Assembly (NCBI GenBank): GCA_005784505.1
Contig: VCAZ01000042.1
Span: forward strand, 2,510,406 to 2,574,405
DNA length: 64,000 nt
Source: Bagarius yarrelli
Taxonomy: Eukaryota > Chordata > Actinopteri > Siluriformes > Sisoridae
Direction: 5' to 3'
The translations under genes and the position numbers were made by a program. Position 1 is the first letter of the stretch; each line of letters begins with the position of its first letter. The notes under the pieces were generated by a model that did no database searches, had not been told where the DNA came from, and worked only from the letters and a program-made list of their open reading frames with translations. This document shows, one piece after another, positions 36,952 through 50,100 of this stretch.

Positions 36952-37201
36952 AGAACTGTTGTTTTTTTTTTCAAACAAGAGGTCAGCATTCGGTTTTAAT
37001 GGTAAATCATTTTTAAGGATGGATATCTTACAAAGATATTTAGTTTTAATGGTAAATTTTTAATGAGGAGACTGCACCTTCAAAGGCAGTGTAACTCTGG
37101 GATAAGGGAAAAAAGGATAATTTACATTTACACTCAAAAAAGTTTGAAAATAATGGGAACTTGTTAGTTAAAAACAAAAGGGGGGGCTGAAATTCGGCAG
37201 G

Positions 37202-37345
37202 TATAAAAGGGCAGGATTGACAGTAACTTTTTGCATTTGCCTTGGTATTGTACTCTGTTACAAAGATCTTTACTTTGCTTGTGCCATTTATTGCTGAACA
37301 GATTGCCTTCTGTGGATCCTTTGAACGCTTGATGACTGCAATAAA
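37202..37345 (+). promoter_or_regulatory. Sense LTR promoter and polyadenylation signal
   Basis: TATAAAAGG at 37202-37210 and AATAAA at 37340-37345. The 130-base spacing fits a short R region between U3 and U5. Confidence 0.55.
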
Positions 37346-37509
37346 TTGGAGTTTTTTGCTCTTCTCACCTTGGACTCAAGAATCTTTATTTGTTTAAAAA
37401 AAGTTTATTATTTTCTTTGACAGTTTGAGTTAAAACATAGTGGTAATTGACTCGACACGAGGCACCCCTGCGAATGTGTCTGCTCAGAGACGGGCTCTGA
37501 GTTCCGACA

Positions 37510-38105
37510 TCACCACTGTCTCTAAACTGTACATCATAGCTGGTCTCACCACTGTCTCTAAACCATACATTATAGCTGTCTCACCACTGTCTACAAACCA
37601 TACATCATAGCTGGTCTCACCACTGTCTCTAAACCATACATCATAGCTGGTCTCACCACTGTCTCTAAACCATACATCATAGCTGGTCTCACCACTGTCT
37701 CTAAACCATACATCATAGCTGGTCTCACCACTGTCTCTAAACCATACATCATAGCTGGTCTCACCACTGTCTCTAAACCATACATCATAGCTGGTCTCAC
37801 CACTGTCTACAAACCATACATCATAGCTGGTCTCACCACTGTCTCTAAACCATACATCATAGCTGGTCTCACCACTGTCTCTAAACCATACATCATAGCT
37901 GGTCTCACCACTGTCTCTAAACCATACCTAGTACTGTCTATCATCATAGCTGGTCTCACCACTGTCTCTAAACCATGTCTAAACCATACACATAGCTGGT
38001 ACATCACCACTGTCTCTAAACCATACATCATAGCTGGTCTCACCACTGTCTCTAAACCATACATCATAGCTGGTCTCACCACTGTCTACAAACCATACAT
38101 CATAG
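37510..38105 (-). repeat. 36-bp LINE-derived minisatellite, right half
   Basis: About 16 units, mostly exact 36-mers, so minus-strand frames stay open for 70-91 codons (repeats of VVRPAMMYGLET). A scrambled stretch lies at 37925-38010. The right flank returns to single-copy LINE sequence at about 38106. Confidence 0.93.
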
Positions 38106-38559
38106 GTATGATACCTCTTTTACACACTCTCCATTGCTCTGGACTGTCAACCCCAAGTACTTAAACTCCTGTACCTTTTTTACCTCTTCATCCTGTAATC
38201 CCCTTTCTTTCAGTCAAACACAAACTGACTTTCCTCCAGAGCAAACCTCCACCTCTCTAGAGGGCCACCACAACTAATGCAGTTTATTGTATAAAAATGA
38301 TAACAACAAATGAGCACACATACAGGTATAAACGGTTATTAAACCGCTCTTTAATTCAGGGGTTTTTTTTTTGTACATTTATGTTTTTGTTATTGTCACA
38401 GTCTGTGCAATCAGAAAAGACTCTGATGTATAAACTAAAACATTTTTAAAAATAAGTTAAACAAACTGAAAGCATGTCGCAAAATATTGTAAAATAAATT
38501 TATATATGGAAATTGAATCATTTTAATAATATGACGGTTTTTTCGTAAAGCCACGATTT

Positions 38560-38589
38560 ACTTCCGGTTTAAATATTCTAACCCGGAAG
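38560..38589 (+). promoter_or_regulatory. PRMT3: PRMT3 promoter with inverted ETS-like sites
   Basis: ACTTCCGG at 38560-38567 and CCCGGAAG at 38582-38589 are opposed ETS cores 20-50 bases before the start codon. No TATA box is seen. Such paired sites are common in housekeeping promoters. Confidence 0.5.
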
Positions 38590-38609
38590 AACAGAAAAGA
38601 ACAGAAAAA

Positions 38610-38625
38610 ATGGCGGAATGCACAG
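38610..38625 (+). CDS. PRMT3: PRMT3 exon 1
   Basis: ATG plus 13 bases (MAECT and one base) with donor GTAAAC. The start has A at -3 and follows the promoter directly. Exon 1 is poorly conserved in the family, so this start is chosen on position, context and phase. Confidence 0.8.
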
Positions 38626-40196
38626 GTAAACACGTGAAAGATGTAAATATGTTACTGGATAATATGGGGTTGTTTTTTTTTTGTATTTTTATTGTTTATC
38701 AAGCGCTAAATAAGAAAGAAAAAGTAATGTTACTATGGTATGTGTCCGTTCTTTATTTCCGAAGAATGTTTTTTACTCTGCCAGCTGTGGCTGCTTCCTG
38801 GAATAATGCAGTGAGAAACATCTGCGTCTGTGTGGATGCTTTCTAATGCTTATAAATACACTGACCAAAATAAAAGAGTTTAATAATTCATAATTCATAC
38901 GTCCTGTTCTGGACATCATTACATGAAGAAATTCAAAAGTGTTGTTTCCTCCAGCTGTGATGAATCTTTTCATTTACAAACAGATGTTTAGGATAGCATT
39001 GAGAATAAAATGTAAACTGAAACTAAATGGGGCAGCACAGTGGCTTAGTGATTAGCACTGTTGCCTCACTGCAAAAAGGTCCCCGGTTTAATACCCCTGC
39101 AGGGGTCTTTCTGTGTGGAGTTTGCATGTTCTTCATGTGCTTGCGTGGGTTTACTCCGGGTTCTCTGGTTTCCTCTCACAGTCCAAAAACATATATGTTA
39201 GATTGATTGGTGATCATAAATTGCCCATAGGTGTGAGTGTGCGTGGCCCTGTGATGGACTGGCGACCTGTCCAGGGTGTCCCTCTCCTGCCTTTCACCCT
39301 TTCAGAGACGGCTGGGATAGACTCCAGCAATGGATGGATGTAAACTGAATGTATCTCGTTTTAAAAGGATGTGGTTTTTAATATGATCAGTAGTGAATAA
39401 AAATGTTAAATTTCACATCAATGGATGCAAATACACTCCAGACCTCGGCTTTAATTTCATAAAGTGATAATTTATATTAATCCAGATGTCTAAAAAAAAA
39501 AAAAGAATGAAAACTTTATATGTTTGTAACTCTTTTTTGGTCTCTATCTTTCATCTAAGTCTTAACTTTGCTATTAAGTTTGTAATGTAATAAACACACC
39601 CTATCTTCACTTCTTTATTTATTTTAAGATTATTCTATTTGATGCCTATTGTCTATTATTTTTATGTTAATTGCTATATATTTTGTCTTTTTTAACAATA
39701 ATAAAATAATATAATCTCTGTATAGTATGTGTTAGGTGTTAATACTATGATGTTATGCCACGGTATGTGTTAATTTCTATTCATGAGTGACCAAAACCGC
39801 CAAATTGTTCATTTTAGTAAAAGACACGGGCTGAGAAACTTGTTAGTTTTAATGTGTGCTTTATTATTGTTAATCAAAGATCTCTGCGGTGCATCTGATG
39901 AGCTCCCGGAACTCTCCGACAGCGAGGATGAGGAGCAGTGGGAGGAAGTGGATGATGAAGATAAAGACGAGACTAATGATCGAGTGGTGTGCCTTTTCTG
40001 TGACAGGTAGAACTACTGCTAACAATAATAATAATAATAATCATAATAATAATACATTTGGTCAGTTTGTTTCCTTACTGTGTGATTCAAATTCATCCAT
40101 ATCAGCTTAAATTGACTCATTTTGATTCATACTGAGACAATTTTTCGATTTACTGTATATTGATTTATATTAGGAGCCGACGGTTTGACCAAAAGA

Positions 40197-40272
<76 letters not shown>

Positions 40273-43200
40273 TAAAGGCTTTATATCAGAAATAAACCTG
40301 AATGCTTTAGAAATCTAAAAGACTTAATTTCATTACTTTTTTTCTTTTATTTGGTTCTTATAAATAAAATAAATGAAACTTGAATTAAATCCCATATAAC
40401 AACAAATTCCACTGTACATGTATGTCACATTTTTACAGTTATGGACAAATTATTTTATAAACTTTTCTCTATTAACATCTTTATACAGGTATAAAATAAA
40501 TATCACCTAAAAAAACAGAGAAAAATCTTAAATAGGAAAATATGAATATGTAAACAGTTTGACTCCAAACGTTTCCCTGCAGTTGAGGAAATAAAAAAAA
40601 ATTGTAATTCCTGGTCGTCCTTCAGGAAGAATTTGCTCATCTGTGCATTTGGTACTTGGGTCTCAGTGTGGATTTACCCGACTGGTACACCTCTCAATAC
40701 CCCCACTATCACATCACAATTATAGAAACACATCAATACTAAACGAAAACACAATATAACACGGCGTGGAATTACAGAGAGAGAGACATTTCACATATTG
40801 AGGATAAAAACCATTTCTATTAAAGCAAGAAACACCGTTAACACACACACTCCAACCACAACTGTACCACCTACAACATCTGGAACAGTTCAGAATCAAC
40901 ATTTATCTCATAACATCACAAAAACATTAAAGATATAAATAAAATAAAAAAAACAAAACAAATAAAATAAAATAGGCTGTAAGTCAGAGTTACCGGTCAG
41001 CGGCACTGGTCGCTAGTTAGCTTCTGGGTTAGCCGAACTCTCCTCATGATGTCTTTTTTCAAGAAAAGTCCCTCTTAGAAGCGGACTTTTAATTATGTCA
41101 GAGACCAAGTTAATTTCTCCTCCTCCGTCAGCCATTGTGGGCAGATGCGTTTTGCTGACCATACTTTACTGTGCAATAAATCTCTTTCTGATTCTGAACT
41201 GGGTTGTAAGAGTTTTACTGAGATTGACCAATCAGAGGACGGAAAAATGCTGACATATTGTATGCCAGCTAGCGGGCCTCGGGAGGCGGGTTTAAAAATC
41301 TAATTGGTTAAAGAAACAGTCTTTAATAATATTAACCAATGATCAATCTGCCACTGCTAATATACAGTAGTTTAAGTTCCATGGGCAGCGCTACTGATTC
41401 TGAAGAGCAGATTAGATTAACATGGCAACACATAGAAACTGAAATCTGATTGGACAAAAACACATACTCATCCACATACACGTACTGGAAGCAGTGCAGC
41501 AACAGAAACACTACGAAATAAAGAGAATAAAACTGATGGGAATAAATTAATACAATTTAATGGAACAAATATTAAAATGTAGGTTGTAAATGTAGATCGA
41601 TGATTCTGTTAGTGTTTAGACAGCGGAGAAGGACTTACTAACCTGCACTGCATGCCACTGATGCACACCAGATCCAGATACACTTTGGCTTTTATTGACT
41701 CATAATTGGCTCATTTTGATGCATAACGACGGATACAAATTTTTATTTACACACAGGGACACATTTTGACCCATAAAGATTCATATTAATTCATATTGAC
41801 CCTTTTTAATGACTCACTGACTCGATTCGGTGGATATTGATTAAATCTGTTTTTATTGGAATAATGTTGATCTATCTTGGACTGTATTAACCCGTATTTA
41901 ATTCATTTAGATTCATACTGATTTAATGATTCATTTTTACTCATAGTGATTCATGTTTACTTATATTGACTCAATGAAATCTTTTGATTAATAATGACCC
42001 ATTTTGATGTATCTTAACCAAAGTTGACTCATAATGACTCTTATTGATTCACATAAATTTAAATTTACTTGCGTTGATCAACGTTAACTTATTGTTACAT
42101 ACATAATTATGATTCTGATCCCTTTGTTATTTGGTGCAGATTTCTCTGTTCGGTTCAGGAGACTCTCCGTCACTGTCAGGCTGATCACGGTGTTAGTGTA
42201 GAAGAGCTGGTGAAAAAACACAGTGAGTAATATTATTATAAATATATATTTCATGTATTTTAGGGTTAAATTAAACATTTCAACTAAATGTGTTCTTAGT
42301 GTATGGCTTAATACTGCTTAGTGACTGTACTGTGGGTATAATGAGGAATAATAATGTGACCAAATATGTATTGGTTATGATGTAATGTTAGTCCAGATGT
42401 TTATTGGTGCACATGTTGAAAAAGTATTCATCCCCCTTAAACTTTTCACATTTTGCCACTTTACAACCACAAACTTAAATGTATTTTATTAAGATTTTAT
42501 ATGAAGACTAACACAAAGTAGCACATAATTTTGAAGTGGAATTAAAATACAGTTTTATTCAAGTAAATATCTGAAAAGTGTGGTGTGCATTTTTATTCAG
42601 AACACTAGTGAACAAACAGCTTCATAAAGACCAAGGAATTCACCAGACAGGTCAGGGATAAAGTTTAAAATAGGGTTAGGTTATAAAAACTATTCCAAGC
42701 TTTGATTATCTCAAGAAGCATCTATCATGTATGTCACAACTGCAAACCTACCAAGACATGGCCATCCACCTAAACTGACAGGCTGAGCAAGAAGAGCACT
42801 GGTCCACCAGTAGGGGACACAGCAAAAACGTGTGGAAGAAGGTGCTCTGGTCAGATAAGACTATAGTTGAACCTTCTGGCTTAAATGCATATGGCGGAAA
42901 AGTAACACTGCTCATCACCCTGAACACACCATTCCCACTGTGAAACATGGTGCTGGCAGCATCATGCTGTGGGAATGCTTTTCTTTAGCAGGGAAAGGAA
43001 AGCTGGTCAGAGTTGATGGGAAGATGGATGGAGCTAAATACAGGGCAATCCTGGAGGAAACCCTGTTGGAGGTTGCAAGACCTAAGACTGGGAAGGAGAT
43101 TCGCCCTTTAGAAGGACAATGACCCTAAACATACAGCCAGAGCTACAATAGAATGATTTAGATCAAATAGTCCTAAATTCCATCAAGCATCTGTGGCATC

Positions 43201-44114
43201 TGTGTCCCTATCCAATCTGGCTGAGCTTGAGCTATTTTGCAAAGAAGAATGGGCAAAAGTTTTAGTCTCTAGATGTGCAAAGCCGGTAGAGACCATAACG
43301 CAAAAGACTTGCTGTAATTGCCACGAAAGGGTGGCAATACAAACTATTGACGCAGAGGGGCTGAATACAAATGCACACCACACTCTTCAGATTTTAGTAA
43401 AAAAATTGTACCTTTTATCTAAACGAGTCTAAACCCCAACTTTCTACATGATATTGCATCAAAAAATCTTTGTGAATCATGTGATTTGATGTTTGGGTAT
43501 GATGTGATGCCACCTACAGGTTTATTACATGTCCTATGTCTGATGTGACCTTCTATTACCCACTGAATAATGTGTTATAGAGGAGTAATAATAAATATTC
43601 AGTCTTTCTTTTGGTGACAGTATTTACTAACAGTAACTTCATACTGACTCATATGAACTCATAATGAGTCATATTGATCAAGCATGATGTGTGTGAATTC
43701 ATATTGATTAATAAAAATCCACATCGATTTAAATTGATTCATATTGACTAGTGCTGGGAATCGTTACCATCTGATTCCGATTCGGGGAGTCACAATCTGA
43801 TTCTAAAATCGATTTACACCTTTACACCTTAATCTACACCTTTTTTTTTCTTATTCTTCTGCTGTGTAAATACATGTTTACATCTACATTTTAATCAGAA
43901 TTGGAGTTTCTATGCTTTTTGTTTATAGATGGAATTTATAGACGGCCTGCACCGTCGCCATCTTATTTAAATTTAGAATCGATTCTGGACCTTTGAGAAA
44001 CGATTCAGGAATCGTTAGAAAGAATCGCAATGACCCACATTGATTTGTATCAAATTATATTTACCCAGTTTGATTCACATTCATGATTTGATTCATGACT
44101 CATTTTTGACTTTT

Positions 44115-44179
<65 letters not shown>

Positions 44180-47100
44180 TAATCATAATAATTTATATTG
44201 ATTCATATTCTTATTGATTCATGTTGGTTGTTATTTTTAAACTGAATTCCAGGATTGTTTAAAAAATATTTGTTAAACATAAGTTATTACCAGAAGCTAA
44301 TCTGCTTATGTGAGTGTAGGAGTTTCTGTTAGTGTGATAATATATTTGTGAGTTTTTATACAGCGGTGCATTAACTTGCGAGTTTAATTCGTTCCGTGAT
44401 GGAGCTTGTAACTCAAACTACTCGTATGTCCACTCGATTTCACCATTAAAATGAACTGAAATGCCATTAATACCGCACGGCTCGGAACCTGAATTTTAGC
44501 TTAAAATGTCCAGCCCAGAGGCGGCTCTTCTTATAAAAAGCGTGTTAGTTGGAAACTCGTAAGTCAAAGGATCACTAAACGTAATATATTTGTGGAATTT
44601 TCTCCAGGTCTCGATGATTATGGATACATCAAAATGATAAACTACATTAGAACGACGGTAAGAGTTTCTGATCATTTTTGTAAAAAATTGTTATTAAACT
44701 GTAAAATAGTAAGTGATTAAGCTATGCAAATTTAAAAAATCTGTTCTAAAATATTGTCTTGTGTGTGTGTATGATGTAGAAGTGCAGTGCAGAGAGTTTG
44801 TCGATGTGTTCGGGTGATGTTTTGCCATGGAGCGGAGACGAGTTCATGAAACCAGCTCTGCCCGACGATGCACTGCTCCAGATGGGTACAGAACTTTCTC
44901 CTGGTGCTTAGATCTGAAGCTGAACTGTCCACAGAATGAATCCTCAGTGAATATTGTGTGTGTGTGTGTGTGTGTGTGTTTGAATGGTATTAGGAATTTC
45001 CAATTCGAGTGCAGACCGTTCAGAGGTGTAGTTATGAGGAAACGCATAATGAATTAGGGTTAAATGTGATTGGACAAAGTCTTTTATTATGCTAATAACT
45101 TTAGATTAGTGTATATTTAAATTAATGACTTGGATTTGATTGGTCCATTTTCTCTGGTAAATTCTTCTTTTATTTAAAGTTCTTTCTATGGATATTTGAG
45201 TTCAGTGTTTGTGTCTGTGTTTTGTACACAGATGTGACGGAGTTGGGTGGCGATGCGGCGGCTGATGACGTGTCCGTGTGGGTTCAGAGAGTGACGCATG
45301 CCGAGGAGAATCTCAGCCGAGCTTTGGAAGACCTGCAGAAACTCAAGTCAGACATTTACTTCCAAAACACACAATCACTCGGTGGTGTGTTTATATCACA
45401 GCTGTAGGCCTCGTCCGAAAACCCACACTTTTATGTTATATGATTATATGCTAGGGCCGAGCGATTTAGGAAAAATATCGAATTGTGATTTTTTTTCTGG
45501 CGGATATTGTGATTGCGATTCAGTCGTCTTAATACTGTACAGCACACACTTTATAGATTCCTTAATCCTATGTAGTCCAGCAGATTCAGTTTGCCTTTCT
45601 ACCAAATAGATAGTTAGCTTCTTGTTGCTATCATGCAGTCATTGCTACCTTAATGCATTTATAGTTAAAAAAAAAAGAAAATTATTCCAGCGTTATTATT
45701 TTTTAAAATATATCCATTGAACTAAATATATTTAGCTTCTAGTGTAAATCACTTCCAATAAAAACAAAACAAATGACCTGTTTTTCTGTAAACAATCTTT
45801 TAATGATATAAGGTAGGTAGGCTAGCTATCAAGTAGTCCTGCGTGAGTCTTTAGCTGGAAAAATCAGCACTGATATCGTGAAACTAGGATACCGTTCAGT
45901 CATCCGGTCTAACAAGAAGTCTGTTATTATAGTGTAAATATAGTTTAAATACTTCTATATAGTATAAATACTACAGTGTAAAGCTGTGGAAATGCAATGC
46001 GGCTAAGAATTTTATATCTCCTGTCCAGCGTTTGGATGAGTATTAAAATCTCTGTTTTGTCACTGCATTAAAAGGTGGTATGTCTTTAGCGAGGTAGCGA
46101 GTTATGGCGTTAGTTTTCTTCTGGTGTTTCTGTAACGTCTTTTTATATGCTGTAACAGCCGTAAACAATTCAGAAATTTGTTGCTTGCTGCTAGGCTGAA
46201 TGTCACTAGCCGCACTTTCAGACGACTTTTTATCAACACACTCCGCCTGTGGCGCTTGCGAATCACTCTTGCAAATTACATTTTTTGGTCGGTGTCTTTC
46301 ACTCCGAAGCTAAAATAATCCCATATTACAGGCGTGCTGTTTGTTTGCGTATTAATTTTCCAGATTAACCCCTTTGAAGTCATAATCTCACTCCGCTACG
46401 CTTTAGTTTTTTTAATGGTGGGCATTGCACACAACACGCTGATTGGCCGCACTAGGCTGTGAGCACTCAGTTGGCTGGTATGACCGTCACTTAAAGAGGG
46501 CAGTCATGCATTTGCTCTAGGACTTTTTCTATCGCATTCACATCGCAGCCTTTCACAATTGCAGCGGTTCAAATTTGATTTTGATTAATCGTCCAGCCCT
46601 ACTATATAGTGTGTAAGTCTGAGCAGTATCCTGTAGTAGACATACGATGGGCGCGGCATTTTACAAGAGTCTAAAGTAGCTTTAAATACTTCAGGATAAA
46701 AATATTGTGGTTACATTTCACTCGTTTGTCATCATCCAAGTTTAAACATTATCACACTTTAAATTCGCGCTGCTGTGATGTCATATGTCACGTAAAAAGT
46801 AGTATATACCTGAGTATGATGTGATTTCTGACGGAACTATAGAGATTGTAGTTTTAGACACACAATCCTAAACCAGTCAAATGATGCTGCACGCTAATCC
46901 TCCCACTCAGCTCATCCCTGATTCACTCCTCTATACACGGAATAAAGACCGAGACAATGTATAGTGATCATTAAGCCCTGCAAAGAAAATCCATTATTAT
47001 ATTTACTAAAACTAATTTTATCAAAACAATTCCAGAATTCACATCAGGATGCTGAGATAAGCAATATATGTTAATATGGATATCAGTAGGAACCAATACA

Positions 47101-50100
47101 CTGAACTAAATAATATAAATTAATGTCAGATTGAGTCAAGATGAATCATAATACAGTGAATTGAATGAGTAAAATGGATCAATATGAATCAGTATAATCT
47201 ATATAAATCAGGGAGTCTGTCGAACTCAGTGAGTCAGGATAAGTGAAAATGAATCAATATTAGTCAGGATTAATAAACATGAGTCAAGATTATTCAATAT
47301 AAATCGATATAACCTATATAAATCAGTGATTCTGTAGAAATCAGTGAATAAGGATAGGTGAAAATGAATCCATATGAGTCAGGATTAATGAAAATGAGTC
47401 AGGATTAATTAATATAAATTAGGATTAATAAATCTGATTCAGGATTAATCAATATGAGTCAGGATTTTTTAGTATGAGTCAGGAAGAATCAATCAATATG
47501 ATTCAGGATCAATCACTAAGAGTCAGGATAAGTGAAAATGAATCAATATGAGTCAAGATTAATCAATATAAAACAGGATTAATCAGTATGAGTCAGCATT
47601 AATTAATATAGTCAGGATTAATTAGTGTGAGTCAGGCAAAGAACATTTTTGGCCCTGATAAAAATAAAATGTATGTAATGTATTGATTAATTAATTAATT
47701 ATTTTTTAAAATTTATTTATTCTTTTGCCATTGCTGCTGTTATCTGTCATCATCACTGTAATTAGTTCTAATGTTAGGATTTAGAACATGCTGTATTAAT
47801 CAGTACAGACCAATAATATTATTATATTGACTCTAAAACAGCAATAATAATAATAATAATAATAACAATAATAATAATGTCTGTTCCTCTTTTTTCTTTT
47901 GATGCTGAAGTGTAGATGATGTGCTGGTAATCAGTGGAACCGGTTGAAGTGTGTTCTGTATGGCACAGACTGGTTCAGCTCGTGTTCATACTCGCACCCT
48001 TTCAGACCTCACTGCCTGTCACAAATGCACATAAACCAGATCTTTATTTGTACAGACGTACATTTTGTCCCCGACTTTTATTTCCATTTTGACGTTTATA
48101 TAAATCCTTATTTTCATCTTTCCCGTCTCTGTTTCCTTCTTGTTTCCGGTAGGGGGTGCTGTTGCGCTCCTCTGATTCCTTTATAGTCGCAGTGAGTTCA
48201 AGGGGAAAATTCCACTGCAGTGTTTAAGGAAAAATGCACGTGCGCACACACGTGTGTGTGTGTGTGACTGAGTTAAAAATGTGATTTGACCCTGTGTGTC
48301 CTTTCTGCTGACCTCTGTGTGACCCCGCTGTGTGTGACCCCGCTGTTTTTTCTTTTTTTCCCAGCGAGTCAAAAGTAAAGAAATGTAAAAGTTTATAGCA
48401 CCATAAACGTGTGTGTGTGTGTGTGTGTGTGTGTAGGACATTTGCGCATGACTTGGTGCTGAATTCGGACGTGATGCCGAAGTGTGTAGGGAGTGTATCA
48501 GCGCTACGAGAGGACGAGGACGAGGCCTATTTCAGTTCTTACGGCCATTACAGCATCCACAAAGAAATGCTCAAGGTAACACACACACACACTTATACAC
48601 ACTTTCACATGCTTGTGTAAATTAAAATAAAATCTTTATTATTTTTAATATACATTTTTTTAAAATTTTCATTATTGTGCTGCTGAAAAAAACTCAACAC
48701 AAACACACACACACACAGACACACATACACACACTCACACTGCAGTATAGTGAGAGATTCTGCATCCCACCTGATTGGTGTTTCTTTTTCTTTACGTTAA
48801 AGCAAAGTTTTGCGTCATCGTGACAACGTCCCTTTTACCGCCGCCATAAAGCTCAAAGCAGTTATTCACACACGCACCAACACACACACACACCCCGTTG
48901 ATATAGGTCTAATGTATCTGTAACAGAAGAACAGAAGTCACCCTGCTGCTTTACTCCCGATCTACACAGATCGTCTACAAATTTACACACATCAACGGTT
49001 TAATCCAAACACTATAACTTATATACACTATAACACTAAAAAGTCATGTGACCAGAATAACATACTGAAGTAATCTAGAGGCTACGGGTTTAGCTTACCA
49101 TTTTTTCGCCAATGCCAATGCAGGAGCCGCTACTTGGCGAAGTCTGGACTGCTAATTGGCAGATCAGGGTTCAAATTCCAACACTACCAATTTGCCACTA
49201 CTGGGCCCCTATCTCTGATGTGGCCCCTGTTAAACCCCTCGAACTATTTTAAAATTTCTCGGTATGGCTGTTCATTCTCATGAGAGGTGAGTGAAGTGTA
49301 GGAAAAGCCCTCAGAGATAATTAGTTCTTCCAGGAACGTTGGGTGAACATGTCAGTACTACAATATACAAAACTAAAAGCGCAGAGAGACGAACGCCGAG
49401 AACATGTACTCACACACACAGACTTGCGCAAACGCCTACGTCTGACTGATCAAGCTGTTGTTGGGGGCTGGTGGGGGATGGGCAGAGGGAGGGTAAAATC
49501 AGTGGTGATGGTGTTGGTGGTAATTAGATGATCATGAGTTTAAATTACACCCCCACCAATCTGCCTCTGCTTGGCCCCTAACCAAGGCCCTTAACCCTCA
49601 ACTTGAGGATTGAAAATAAGAGTTAAATGTAAGTCACTCTGTATTAAGACATCTGCCAAATGCCAAAAATCTAAATATCAGTGGTGTGCAGTCCGAGTCG
49701 GGCAAGTCCTTCTCTGCTGCTTAAACGCTATTAGAAGCTGACCTACATTTACAAATCTAAACTCTGATATTTGTTCCATTAAATTGTATTAATTTTTTCC
49801 AACAGTTTATTCTCTTCATTTCGTAGTGTTTCTCTCGCTGCGCTGCTTCCAGTATGTGGATGTTAGATTTATTGTCCAATCAGATTTCAGTTTCTATGTG
49901 TTGCCATGTTAATCTAATCTGCCCTTCGAATCTGTAGCGCTGCCTGTGGAACTTACACTATATTAGCAGTGGCAGGTTGATCATTGGTTAATATTATTAA
50001 AGACTGTTTCTTTAACCAATCAGATTTTCAAATTCAAATCTCCAGAGCCAGCTAGCAGGCCCACAATGACATCAGCATTCTTCCGTCCTCTGATTGGTCG

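Larger units (their letters stand above)
35943..37513 (+). mobile_element. Solo-LTR-like element flanked by TCAC target duplication
   Basis: A 1563-bp insertion (35947-37509) begins TGTTGAAAAATG and ends GTTCCGACA. It is bounded by the 4-bp duplication TCAC (35943-35946 and 37510-37513) inside one minisatellite unit, which reads through perfectly if the insert is removed. Sense signals fit an LTR: TATAAAA at 37202-37208, AATAAA at 37340-37345 and about 165 bases of U5-like sequence after it. U3 would be about 1.28 kb. A 16-bp direct repeat ('gttttaatggtaaat' core) at 36992-37007 and 37042-37057 looks like an enhancer duplication. No internal retroviral genes are present. TG...CA ends and a 4-bp duplication fit a retrovirus- or gypsy-type LTR; there are no long terminal inverted repeats to suggest a DNA transposon. 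Confidence 0.75.
34985..38270 (-). mobile_element. RTE-like LINE, antisense, split by an LTR insertion and expanded by a minisatellite
   Basis: Minus-strand reading from 38270 downward: degenerate reverse transcriptase sequence that includes the 'YLGSTVQSNGE' region near 38150, then the 36-bp repeat (38104-37510 and 35946-35340), then a conserved C-terminal frame at 35347-35072. That frame includes WFGHVQRRDSEYIGRRML, a motif shared with 58497-58814. The LTR-like element at 35947-37509 interrupts it. The element is dead overall, though the repeat and C-terminal frames stay open. Confidence 0.8.

Noticed and set aside
37591..38082. Minus-strand frames of repeated VVRPAMMYGLET as a repeat protein
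   Set aside because: The period of 36 keeps the frame open, but the unit is a piece of LINE reverse transcriptase and there is no promoter or flanking coding sequence.
35340..38105. CRISPR-like array (regular 36-bp repeats)
   Set aside because: Units are directly tandem with no spacers, in a vertebrate genome, and derive from a LINE.
38610..38846. 78-codon frame starting at the PRMT3 ATG
   Set aside because: It is read-through of exon 1 into intron 1; the GTAAAC donor after 16 bases gives the family-consistent protein.
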